From Bacillus sp. ISL-7 (GTDB taxonomy: Bacteria; Bacillota; Bacilli; Bacillales_B; DSM-18226): a stretch of DNA of 64,000 bases. Of the stretch, positions 51,765 through 60,594 are shown one piece after another; positions within the stretch are counted from its first letter, which is position 1; every line of letters starts with the position of its first letter. A program made the translations under genes and the position numbers. A model generated the notes under the pieces. That model searched no databases. It worked only from the letters and a program-made list of their open reading frames with translations, and was not told the origin of the DNA. The stretch is from the NCBI RefSeq assembly GCF_018613065.1, contig NZ_JAGGQW010000050.1:124001-188000 (forward strand). Direction: 5' to 3'.

Positions 51765-51979
51765 GTAATATCACTATGGATTTATATTAAAATTTTTTAA
51801 CTACACATTAACTCTTCCTGATTGTGTTCCGTAATCAACACTTAGAATACTTTACCTTCTGAGTCATTCTATCACTAAATAATCAGTATATGAGTATATA
51901 TAATTATTAAAGTTATTAAACCCTGTAATTTTACAGAATGCTTCCTACTAATTGTTAAAACCTGACTACAGGTTTGTAT

Positions 51980-52159
51980 TTAGGTACTTTGGGCATATTT
52001 TAATGAATTTTTTTGAAAAAACAGAATTTCTTTATCTAACTTTTGACTTATAGATAATACATGCGGATCATTTAGTCCACTTACTTTTGCTATGTCATAC
52101 ATCGCCTGTTGGTATTCCATTATTTTCTTTTCGGTTTGTACCAATTTAAACAGTAACAC
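51980..52159 (-). CDS. Spo0E-like aspartyl-phosphate phosphatase (59 residues)
   Basis: The frame from GTG 52159 has AAAGGAGGT eight bases ahead. It reads KKIMEYQQAMYDIAKVSGL, then VLSISQKLDKEI, the two-helix hairpin of Spo0E-family proteins with the SQxLD signature whose aspartate region attacks phospho-Spo0A. Such proteins delay sporulation by dephosphorylating Spo0A or related response regulators. It stands between a LacI regulator and a GH43 gene without functional link. Confidence 0.85.
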   Translation of the reverse strand: MLLFKLVQTEKKIMEYQQAMYDIAKVSGLNDPHVLSISQKLDKEILFFQKNSLKYAQST

Positions 52160-52295
52160 GTACCGTACCTCCTTTTTCTCCTTTCATTATGTCTTGATTT
52201 AATTTGGTTTTCCTGTTTATGGGCACTCGGAAACATTAATTCATAACGTATTTAACTACTTGTTCACTATAAAAAAATTCCTAACTGATGTATTT

Positions 52296-55200
52296 TCATT
52301 TAAATAAGAGATTACCCGTCAAATCAATCAAAATATTTGCCTGTTGTTCAGTAATTGCTTTCCCGCTTTGGGCTGACAACTCATTTACATACGCCTTCAG
52401 TTTACCGTCTACCGCCTGTTTGTTACCTTTAGCGGCCGCTTCTTTTGCCGACTGGAGTTTTGCACCAAGTGAATGCGACACCCCATCCTTACTTACAAAA
52501 GATTGGGTCAATCGGCTTAAACTATCAAAATCAACAGTTACGGTAAACATATTTTCAGCTACTGCTGTATTCTCCGCCTTGTCAGTAGCAGAAGCTGAGG
52601 TTGTATGAACACCAATGCCGAAGTTATACGCATATCCTTCAGTACTAGGGCAATTAGAGGAATCAACCCCTGACCCTTCATCCGATATACTGCAGGAAAT
52701 CGCTATCTTTGCATCAACAGGATACGTACCTTCATTACCGATAAATTGAATCAAAGGAGCAGTCGTATCAAGTATTATTTTTTGTTGATACGTTTCACTT
52801 ACATTTCCAGCATGGTCGTTAAATTCAACATATATTGTTTTCTCCCCATCACCTGAAGGCAAGGTGCATTCTTTTGCTGTCTTATACGCTTCCCACTCTG
52901 TCCAGTCCTTAGCATTCATGGAAAAGCGAACCTGGTTCACTCCGCTTAAATCATCTTTTGCTTCAAGCAATAGAGTAACATTCGGATCTTTTGTAAATTC
53001 CGCACCAGTATTAATCGTAAAATGCCCTTCTGGACGTGTTAAGTCCTTCTGTTTCTCTACGATGACCTCACTAACAGCCATATTACCACCATCGACTGTT
53101 GTTACACTAATCTTTGCAGTACCTTCTTTTTTCGCAGTAACTTTACCCGTTTCATCCACTACTGCTACTTCTTCATTATTACTGGACCATAGAACATCTT
53201 TATTGACAACACTCTCAGGTGTTACTGTTGCAGTCAACTGTGCAGCTTTTCCTTCTGCTAACTCCAATTTTTCCTTATCCACAGTAACGCGTGGTACTTG
53301 TTGAACGGGCTCTTGCTTCTTGACTGTTGGAACATTTGCAAGTAATGCTTCATGTTCCCGTTTTGTAATCGGCATTACGGTTCCATGGCGAGGGCGTGCT
53401 GGTAAACTATAGTTTGTTGACATCTTCCACTCACCTGACTGTAAATTGGTTGTTTCAAAAGGAACATAGCCTCTACCGCCAAATTCATCAATAAACATGT
53501 ACCACTTTTCTTCCGTATTCGATTTAAAGATGGTAGGTCCTTCACCTGCACCGATAGATCCTTTTCCAATCCCTTCTTTAATAAGATCAAAAGTAGGATC
53601 AAGAACCGAATCCCCAACTTCTCCAAAAACAAATTTACCGTTTGGTGAAGATGTCGTGTTGTTTCTTTCATCTTTTGTAAAACGATAGATTTTTCCGTCA
53701 TCCTTAATGATGGTGGTATCAATAACTGAATATCCATAATCCATATAAACTTTTGGTTCCGTAAACGTATGGAAATCTCTTGTTTTGCTATACATCATTT
53801 TGTTGTAAGTAGAGCCGCTATGCGCTTCATTGTCATACAATTTGGAAGCCCAGAACACAATATACTCACCAGTCGTGTCATCATACGTAACTTCCGGAGC
53901 CCATGTATTTCCAGCCTCTTTTGGAGATACTTCTACCATTCTTTGCTCTGACCAATTAATTAAATCAGTAGATTCCCACACCATTATAGAGCGGCTTCCT
54001 GTCCTTTGGGATCTGTCCCAATTCCAATCTCCATTAATTTTTAAATCTGTGGAAATTAAATAGAACTTATCACCTTCAGGGGAACGAATGATAAATGGAT
54101 CTCTAAGTCCTTTTTCACCTAAATTAGAAGTGATTGCAGGCTCCCCATTGTTTAACTCCTGCCATTTAAGTGGATTGTTTCCTTCACTTAAGGCAAAATA
54201 AATTTGTTCACCATTCGAATAACCTTCTCCTGTAAAATAACTGAAGACGTATCCTTCATAGTTCTCCTTTTTCGGCATTTCTTTCACTTTAGCTAAAAAT
54301 GCTTTTGTGATTGATTCCTTGTGTAATGTGAGAGTTGCTGTCAATTTAACCATTTTATCTCCTACACCATTTCCAGGACGTTTCACTTCTCCAGTTGGTG
54401 TAATGATGGAAGGGTCAGTTGATTTCCATGTGATCGTAGAACCATTAGCTCCCGATTTCGGTAAAGTTAGATTGCCGCGAACATCATTAATGTTATGAAC
54501 TTTCAAATCTTCTGCATCCATTTGAACGGTCACTGAATCTTGAGGTTTCTTTAATACAGTAACGGTAAATTCTTTTGTCAAAGTCTTTGTACCTTCCAAT
54601 ATAGTAGCTATAATTCCTACCGATTGGTTACCATTTTCATAAGAAGGTCTATTAACTTTACCATCATTTGTAATAATGTTTTGATTTTGTGATTCCCAAG
54701 TGATGGATGTTCCAAATGCCCCATTTTTAGGGAAAGATAAATCCGAATTAATTTCGTCTTTGTTTTGGTTCTGATTGATAAAAATGGAGTAATCTAATTT
54801 TTCAGCAGCGTGATTTAGCAGTAGTCCATCCATGGCAGCAATTTTTTTATCAGCTTCTTCTTTTAGTTTACTTACTTCTGTTGCTGTCAAAGCTCCATCA
54901 AACACTTTAAAATCTGCGATCATTCCTCCAAAATACGGGTCAGAAGAATAAAATGAACGCCCGATAAAACCACTTCTTCCATTAACATTGTTGATTTGTG
55001 CTAATGTATAACCGTTCGTAGAACCAGTACCCACTTCAACTCCATCAATGTACAGCTTTATCGTTTTTTCCACACCTGACATAACAGTAGTTATCAACTT
55101 CCATTCACTCGACTTTAATGGCCCAGTTGTCGCATTTACACCTGCTTCATTCATCCAGCTTGTTATCCCGAGTCCTGCTCTTGAAGAGCGGTCACCCGAG

Positions 55201-55616
55201 TTACGCTTCGGCGTCGTAAACAAATATTTGTTACTGTCCTGACCTAACGCATATAACCATTCGGCTTCATTAACACCCTTCCAATTCACCAAAGAAGAAA
55301 CGGTGATACTATCCAAATTATTTAAGACACCTTTAGGCATTTCAATATATGAACTAGTAGAACCGCCTTTAAAGCTTATAACTCCTGCATCTGTCCCCTT
55401 AATAAGGTCAGCGTTTTGGAAATTCACCAGCTTTCCATCAAAATTCCCAGTGCTATCTTTCACTGTTGTACCTTCAATATTGTTCATATCATAATCAAGA
55501 ATTAACTTTACTTCTTTTGGTTCCTCAGCAAATGTGGATTTCGGAACTATTCCTGATACGGCATTAAAGAGCATGAAGGTTAATAAAAAAGTTGAAAGCC
55601 TTTTCCTCTTGTTCAT
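52296..55616 (-). CDS. Large secreted GH43 enzyme with LamG, Ig-like and FIMAH-type domains
   Basis: 1106 residues from ATG 55616 behind AGGAGGGG. Signal peptide about 1-30, LamG-like domain to about 265, two atrophied bacterial Ig domains (ITWESQNQNIITNDGKV; ITWKSTDPSIITPTGEV), then the GH43 five-bladed propeller at about 455-760 with base aspartate in LRDPFIIRS, TWAPEV and acid glutamate in GAGEGPTIF. A BIG2 domain, two Ig-like domains and a FIMAH-like C-terminal helix bundle (SLSRLTQSFVSKDG ...) follow. GH43 enzymes act on arabinofuranosyl or xylosyl linkages; arabinan is favoured by the furanose transporter upstream. Last gene after yjfF. Confidence 0.88.
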   Translation of the reverse strand: MNKRKRLSTFLLTFMLFNAVSGIVPKSTFAEEPKEVKLILDYDMNNIEGTTVKDSTGNFDGKLVNFQNADLIKGTDAGVISFKGGSTSSYIEMPKGVLNNLDSITVSSLVNWKGVNEAEWLYALGQDSNKYLFTTPKRNSGDRSSRAGLGITSWMNEAGVNATTGPLKSSEWKLITTVMSGVEKTIKLYIDGVEVGTGSTNGYTLAQINNVNGRSGFIGRSFYSSDPYFGGMIADFKVFDGALTATEVSKLKEEADKKIAAMDGLLLNHAAEKLDYSIFINQNQNKDEINSDLSFPKNGAFGTSITWESQNQNIITNDGKVNRPSYENGNQSVGIIATILEGTKTLTKEFTVTVLKKPQDSVTVQMDAEDLKVHNINDVRGNLTLPKSGANGSTITWKSTDPSIITPTGEVKRPGNGVGDKMVKLTATLTLHKESITKAFLAKVKEMPKKENYEGYVFSYFTGEGYSNGEQIYFALSEGNNPLKWQELNNGEPAITSNLGEKGLRDPFIIRSPEGDKFYLISTDLKINGDWNWDRSQRTGSRSIMVWESTDLINWSEQRMVEVSPKEAGNTWAPEVTYDDTTGEYIVFWASKLYDNEAHSGSTYNKMMYSKTRDFHTFTEPKVYMDYGYSVIDTTIIKDDGKIYRFTKDERNNTTSSPNGKFVFGEVGDSVLDPTFDLIKEGIGKGSIGAGEGPTIFKSNTEEKWYMFIDEFGGRGYVPFETTNLQSGEWKMSTNYSLPARPRHGTVMPITKREHEALLANVPTVKKQEPVQQVPRVTVDKEKLELAEGKAAQLTATVTPESVVNKDVLWSSNNEEVAVVDETGKVTAKKEGTAKISVTTVDGGNMAVSEVIVEKQKDLTRPEGHFTINTGAEFTKDPNVTLLLEAKDDLSGVNQVRFSMNAKDWTEWEAYKTAKECTLPSGDGEKTIYVEFNDHAGNVSETYQQKIILDTTAPLIQFIGNEGTYPVDAKIAISCSISDEGSGVDSSNCPSTEGYAYNFGIGVHTTSASATDKAENTAVAENMFTVTVDFDSLSRLTQSFVSKDGVSHSLGAKLQSAKEAAAKGNKQAVDGKLKAYVNELSAQSGKAITEQQANILIDLTGNLLFK
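52479..52541. repeat. 63-bp exact repeat shared with 60778-60840
   Basis: The 63 bases are identical to 60778-60840, inside a longer region of high similarity that encodes the last 230 or so residues of both GH43 proteins. Confidence 0.9.
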
Positions 55617-55683
55617 GTTTCCCCTCCTGATCAAAATGGTTTTATTATAGTAAATTCACTTCAGATTTCCCTCTATCGTTGAT

Positions 55684-56715
55684 TCAGGTAGCGAGTGCTT
55701 TTCTTTCTTTTCTTTCTTTTCTTTCTTTTCTTTTAATAATCGTTTTGTTTCTTTCACTCTGAATGACGATTATGCGTTGAAGTACGATAAAAACAAACAA
55801 TAAGACTCCAATTACAATTCTTGTCCACCATGAACTGAGTGTACCTTCAAACATGATAATGGTTTGAATTACTCCCATACTCAGCACTCCAAACATTGGA
55901 CCAACAACATATCCATACCCGCCGGTTAAAAGGATTCCTCCTATGACACATGCTGCAATGGCATCCATTTCTAGACCTAATGCGTGAAGCCCATATCCAG
56001 ACAACATGTAGAAGGTGAAAACCAAGCCTCCGAGGGCAGAACTAAAGCCACTGATAGCGTATATGAGAATTTTCGTTCTAACAACAGGCAGTCCCATAAG
56101 CATAGCCGATTGTTCGTTTCCACCAATGGCGTAAACAGTCCGACCAAACTCTGTATATTTAGCCACATACATGGCTGCCAATACAAACACAATACTAATC
56201 AATACACTAATGGAAATAAAATATTGGCCACCCAGCATAATCTTATAGTGAGATATATTGGTGAATAATGGATCTGTGATAGTAATAGATTCGATGCTAA
56301 TAAAATAGCAAAGTCCTCTGGCCAAAAACAAACCTGCTAATGTAACAATCCATGGATGCAATTGAAAACGCTGAATGATGTATCCTTGTGCAAATCCAAA
56401 TATGATTCCCATTAAAAGAACTACAACCATAACAATAACCGGGTTTGCACCTTTCTGAAGCATACTTGCGGACACCATAGTGGTTAGCGCAACAACCGAT
56501 CCTACTGACAAATCGATTCCACCAGATAATATGACAAATACTAATCCTGTAGCAATGATGATTAAAAAAGCATTGTCGATAAATAGATTCAGAAAAACTT
56601 GCGATGATAAAAAGCCCGTATAACGAAAAGAACCTACACTAAATAAGGAAAGAAATAGAATGATGGTCGAAATTAACGTGATATTTAATTGACTAACTCG
56701 CAGCATGTTTCTCAT
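55684..56715 (-). CDS. yjfF: Furanose ABC transporter permease, YjfF-like
   Basis: 343 residues, RbsC-type permease with multiple hydrophobic helices (GLVFVILSGGIDLSVGSVVA is the family signature; GYGYVVGPMFGVLSMG near the end). Overlaps the ytfT-like gene by 23 bp. The C-terminus is an odd basic tail KRKERKERKERKALAT made by four copies of a 9-bp DNA repeat. The GH43 gene starts 68 bp downstream. Confidence 0.9.
   Translation of the reverse strand: MRNMLRVSQLNITLISTIILFLSLFSVGSFRYTGFLSSQVFLNLFIDNAFLIIIATGLVFVILSGGIDLSVGSVVALTTMVSASMLQKGANPVIVMVVVLLMGIIFGFAQGYIIQRFQLHPWIVTLAGLFLARGLCYFISIESITITDPLFTNISHYKIMLGGQYFISISVLISIVFVLAAMYVAKYTEFGRTVYAIGGNEQSAMLMGLPVVRTKILIYAISGFSSALGGLVFTFYMLSGYGLHALGLEMDAIAACVIGGILLTGGYGYVVGPMFGVLSMGVIQTIIMFEGTLSSWWTRIVIGVLLFVFIVLQRIIVIQSERNKTIIKRKERKERKERKALAT
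55698..55734. repeat. 9-bp tandem repeat (four copies) at the yjfF 3' end
   Basis: Four exact copies of CTTTTCTTT (plus strand) encode KER units at the C-terminus of the permease. Because 9 bp is a multiple of three, slippage changes tail length without a frameshift. Confidence 0.85.
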
Positions 56716-57775
56716 TAGATTGAATTACTCCCTTCTTACGCTTGCTGCCCATTTTTAAGATAAATAAGCTTCTGAATTTTTCCGATTGTACAAGCGAAAC
56801 AATAATTACTACAATTGCTTCCACCACGAGTATACTTTCAGGAGGAACTCCAGTGGAATAAATAGTTGTTTTTAACATTTGAAGGAAAAGAGCACCGATA
56901 ATGGTACCTGATAGGAAAAACCTTCCACCGTTCATTGAAGTACCACCAATGACGACTGCTAATATTGCATCTAACTCCATCCATAATCCAGCGTTATTTC
57001 CATCTGCACTCTTCACATTCGAACTAATCAAGATTCCTGCGATCCCTGCGCACAAACCACAGATTACATAGGCCCAGAAGATGATCTTCTTCGAATTAAT
57101 CCCAGTAAATCGGCTGGATTCCATGTTTCCTCCTACCGACTCTAAAAACAATCCCATTGCGGTTTTTCTCATAAGCAAGTAAACTAGTAGCCCCAATACA
57201 GCGGCAACAAAAATAGCAAACGGTATTCCTAAAAAGTATCCACCACCAAAAAAGCTAAACGGTTTATAGTAGACAGTGATAATTTGTCCTTCACTGAACA
57301 GCTGTGCAATTCCCCGTCCAACTGTCATAAGGATAAGGGTGGCTACCATTGGTTGAACACCTATTTTAGACACCAATGCGCCATTCCACATTCCGCAAAG
57401 GACGGAAGCGCCAAGGGCAGCAAGGATGGCTAGCGCCATAGGCGTATCACTTACATACTCTTGAACTCCATTGTTAACAACCAGAGTTCCTCCGATCAGG
57501 TAAGCTGCCATTGCACCTGATATCGCCACAACAGCTCCAACCGAGATATCCACACCAGCTGTTGCAATAACTAAGGTCATACCAATAGATACAATAATAA
57601 GCGGAGCCGCCCGATTTAATATGTCAATTATGGTTCCAAATAAATGACCATTCTTGATTTCGATGTTAAAAAAACCTGGTATATAAAAATAATTAAATAT
57701 AAGTAATGCTAAGAGGGCCATTAAAGGCCAAAATACCTTTGAATGCCTCAGTTTATTCCATTGATTAAGAAACAT
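56693..57775 (-). CDS. ytfT: Furanose ABC transporter permease, YtfT-like
   Basis: 360 residues, RbsC-family permease (GMTLVIATAGVDISVGAVVA; LDAILAVVIGGTSMNGGRF). Start ATG 57775 overlaps the ATPase gene by 11 bp and follows AGGAG. Pairs with the YjfF-like permease as a heterodimer, as in E. coli. Confidence 0.9.
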   Translation of the reverse strand: MFLNQWNKLRHSKVFWPLMALLALLIFNYFYIPGFFNIEIKNGHLFGTIIDILNRAAPLIIVSIGMTLVIATAGVDISVGAVVAISGAMAAYLIGGTLVVNNGVQEYVSDTPMALAILAALGASVLCGMWNGALVSKIGVQPMVATLILMTVGRGIAQLFSEGQIITVYYKPFSFFGGGYFLGIPFAIFVAAVLGLLVYLLMRKTAMGLFLESVGGNMESSRFTGINSKKIIFWAYVICGLCAGIAGILISSNVKSADGNNAGLWMELDAILAVVIGGTSMNGGRFFLSGTIIGALFLQMLKTTIYSTGVPPESILVVEAIVVIIVSLVQSEKFRSLFILKMGSKRKKGVIQSNEKHAAS

Positions 57776-59297
57776 TTGCGCCAGCTCCTGCTATAGTTTT
57801 CATAATAATACTTTCTGATATATTCTCTCCGCGAAGCTGTCCAATCGGAGAACGGTCACGCAAAACAATTACCCGATCGCAACAAGCTACTAATTCTTCC
57901 AATTCGGAGGAAATAAGCAAAACCGTCATACCATCATTAGCAAGTGTTCGTATTAATTTTTGAATTTCCGTCCGAGTTCCTACATCAATTCCACGAGTAG
58001 GTTCATCTAGTATAAGCAATTTCGGATTAGTTGCCAGCCATCTGCCAAGAATCACTTTTTGTTGATTACCTCCACTTAGATTTCTGATTTGTTGTTCCAT
58101 AGATGGGGTAGCTATTCGCAGCATTTTAATATATTTATTAGCGATTTCCTCTTGTTCTTTTCTAGAGATATAATTGAATATTCCTCTTTTAGCCTGAAGA
58201 GCAAGAATCATGTTTTCCCTGATAGTTAATTCTCCAATGATGCCCTCTTTTTTACGATCTTCCGGACAAAATCCCATCCCTTGTTGTATAGCTTTTTTAG
58301 GATACATGGCCGAAATCTTTTTTTCATCTATATAAATGACACCATCGTCCGCTTTATCAATTCCAAATATCAGTCTAGCAATTTCAGACCTGCCGGAACC
58401 AAGTAAACCAGCAAGACCAAGTACTTCCCCTTTTTTCATTTCCAGATCAAATGGCTCTATCGTACCTTTTTTTCCTAGACTGACAGCTTTTAAGAAATGT
58501 TCTTCCTTTTTCTTTAATGAAGAAACTATACTTTTGTTTTGTTTGCTGTGTTCTTTTTCATCGATTTCTCTACCAACCATTTTAGTTACTAATTCTATCC
58601 TAGATAATTCACTCGTTTTGTACTCGCCAATGAGTTTACCGTTCCGAAGGACTGTGATACGATCCGTTATTTCATAAACTTGATCTAAGAAATGTGTGAC
58701 AAATACGATTCCCATTCCTTCATCACGCAACTTACGCATGATCTTAAACAACTGTTTTACTTCGTTTTCATCCAAACTCGCGGTCGGTTCATCCAAGATT
58801 AATACACCTGCTGAAATATCAACTGCGCGAGCAATCGCAATCATTTGTTGAATGGCAACAGAGTAAGAAGAGAGTAATTTAGTCGGATCAATATCGAGAT
58901 TTACTCGCTTCAGGATTTCTTGTGATTCTTGGTTCATTAACTTCCAATCGATTCTGCCGCCTTTTTTCGGTGGTCTGCCAATAAAAATATTTTCTGCTAC
59001 TGTCAAATTAGGGCATAAATTCACTTCCTGGTAAACCGTGCTGATTCCAATATTTTGGGCATCTAGCGGAGATTTCGGCTCAATGTTCTGTCCGTCGAAA
59101 AGGATGGTACCTCCATCTAAATTGTGGACTCCGGTTAGCACTTTAATTAACGTTGATTTACCTGCACCGTTTTCACCCATGAGAGCATGAACTTCTCCTT
59201 TACGAAGAGTAAAGTTAACGTCAGACAAAGCCTTCACTCCAGGAAAGGACTTTGTGACACCTTCCATGTATAGAATTGGTTTCTCTTGTATGAACAT
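57765..59297 (-). CDS. ytfR: Furanose ABC transporter ATPase, YtfR-like (two ABC domains)
   Basis: 510 residues with two ABC modules. First: Walker A GENGAGKST, LSSYSVAIQQM signature and Walker B VLILDEPTASL. Second: degenerate Walker A GLLGSGRSE, signature LSGGNQQK and LLILDEPTRGID. This asymmetry is normal for RbsA/MglA-type ATPases. ATG 59297 follows AAAAGGAG; operon with ytfQ upstream and both permeases downstream. Confidence 0.92.
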   Translation of the reverse strand: MFIQEKPILYMEGVTKSFPGVKALSDVNFTLRKGEVHALMGENGAGKSTLIKVLTGVHNLDGGTILFDGQNIEPKSPLDAQNIGISTVYQEVNLCPNLTVAENIFIGRPPKKGGRIDWKLMNQESQEILKRVNLDIDPTKLLSSYSVAIQQMIAIARAVDISAGVLILDEPTASLDENEVKQLFKIMRKLRDEGMGIVFVTHFLDQVYEITDRITVLRNGKLIGEYKTSELSRIELVTKMVGREIDEKEHSKQNKSIVSSLKKKEEHFLKAVSLGKKGTIEPFDLEMKKGEVLGLAGLLGSGRSEIARLIFGIDKADDGVIYIDEKKISAMYPKKAIQQGMGFCPEDRKKEGIIGELTIRENMILALQAKRGIFNYISRKEQEEIANKYIKMLRIATPSMEQQIRNLSGGNQQKVILGRWLATNPKLLILDEPTRGIDVGTRTEIQKLIRTLANDGMTVLLISSELEELVACCDRVIVLRDRSPIGQLRGENISESIIMKTIAGAGANVS

Positions 59298-59377
59298 TGT
59301 TTTAATGCTCCTTTTGTTTATTTTATGAGTAATATAGGAGTTCCCTAATAAGAGAGCTCCTATATCTAAAAAAGCTT

Positions 59378-60379
59378 TTAATATTGTCGATTAGGGAATT
59401 CCTTTGCTGCATTAGTTGTATCAAAGATGCCTTCTTCTGTCTTAATCCACTTTGGTAATTCTTTACCTGCTTTAACATCCTTTATGGCTTGCATCAACTG
59501 TTCTCCTAATAATGGGTTACATTCAATAGAGGCATTTAACTTACCAGCCATCATCGCCTCAAAAGCACCTTTTACACCATCAACAGAAATGATTTTGATA
59601 TCTTTCCCTGGAGTTAAGCCATATTCTTCGATCGCTTGAATTGCACCGATTGCCATATCGTCATTGTGAGAATATACAACATTGATATTTTTTCCATTAG
59701 ACTTTAAGAATGCTTCCATTACTTCTTTACCCTTAGTACGGGTAAAGTCACCTGTTTGAGATTTAATAATTTTATAATTGGTATGATCTTTGATTACTTC
59801 TTCAAAACCAGCTTTTCGGTCAATGGCAGGAGCAGAACCTACCGTTCCTTGGAGCTCAACGATATTTACCGGCTTATCCGTTTTTACATGGTCCAACATC
59901 CATTGTGCCGCTTTCTTGCCTTCCTCAACGAAATCTGATCCAATCATCGTTTTATAAAGGGATGGATCGGCATCTACAGCACGGTCAGTTAATATAACTG
60001 GAATACCTGCTGTTTTCGCTTCTTGAAGAACTGTATCAAAACCTGTTTGAACAACAGGAGAGAAAGCGATTACATCCACCTTCTGAGCAATAAAAGAACG
60101 GATTGCTTTAATTTGGTTTTCCTGTTTTTGCTGGGCATCTGAGAACTTTAATTCAATTTGTGGATCTTTTTCTGCACTTTCTTTGACTGACTTAGTATTA
60201 GCTGTTCTCCACTCGCTTTCAGCTCCTACTTGTGAAAAACCAACGACAATCTTCCCATCTTTCCCACCACTTGAACCACTACTCGCCTGTTGGTTGTTCC
60301 CGGCAGCACATCCTGTCATTAATGAGATCGCAGTTGCCGTTGAAATTAATGCAGTAAACAATTTTCTAAATTTTTTCAT
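59378..60379 (-). CDS. ytfQ: Furanose-binding lipoprotein, YtfQ-like
   Basis: 333 residues. Lipobox LMTGC at about 20-24, so membrane-anchored in this Gram-positive host. The mature part matches E. coli YtfQ closely in key segments: VGFSQVGAESEWRTANT, QQKQENQIKAIRSFIAQ, VELQGTVGSAPAIDRKAGF, SQTGDFTRTKGKEVMEAF and YSHNDDMAIGAIQAI. E. coli YtfQ binds galactofuranose; with GH43 enzymes on both sides arabinofuranose or galactofuranose is the likely ligand here. ATG 60379 follows GGGGGAAG. Confidence 0.92.
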   Translation of the reverse strand: MKKFRKLFTALISTATAISLMTGCAAGNNQQASSGSSGGKDGKIVVGFSQVGAESEWRTANTKSVKESAEKDPQIELKFSDAQQKQENQIKAIRSFIAQKVDVIAFSPVVQTGFDTVLQEAKTAGIPVILTDRAVDADPSLYKTMIGSDFVEEGKKAAQWMLDHVKTDKPVNIVELQGTVGSAPAIDRKAGFEEVIKDHTNYKIIKSQTGDFTRTKGKEVMEAFLKSNGKNINVVYSHNDDMAIGAIQAIEEYGLTPGKDIKIISVDGVKGAFEAMMAGKLNASIECNPLLGEQLMQAIKDVKAGKELPKWIKTEEGIFDTTNAAKEFPNRQY

Positions 60380-60535
60380 ATGACTTCCCCCTTAATTAAT
60401 TTGAATCTATGTTTATTATAAATAATTACTCTAGTGATGTATTTTCAATGAAATGCGTTTTTTTATAATATTCCGCTTTCTTTTGTACATTAGAAAATAT
60501 AATATTTAAGTGATTATTTTTTTAAAAATAAAAAA

Positions 60536-60580
60536 ATAGACCCTAAAACCTACTATTTAGTAGTTTTTGGGGTCTATTTA
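60536..60580 (-). terminator. Terminator between the upstream GH43 gene and ytfQ
   Basis: On the minus strand AAATAGACCCC ... pairs with ... GGGTCTATTT and a T-run follows. The upstream GH43 gene ends here, so ytfQ needs its own promoter in 60380-60535; no clear box was assigned. Confidence 0.85.
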
Positions 60581-60594
60581 ATGATCATTCTGGC

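Noticed and set aside
60483..60488. TTGTAC half-site upstream of ytfQ as a possible AraR box
   Set aside because: Only half of the operator core is present and the other half does not match; too weak to claim AraR control.
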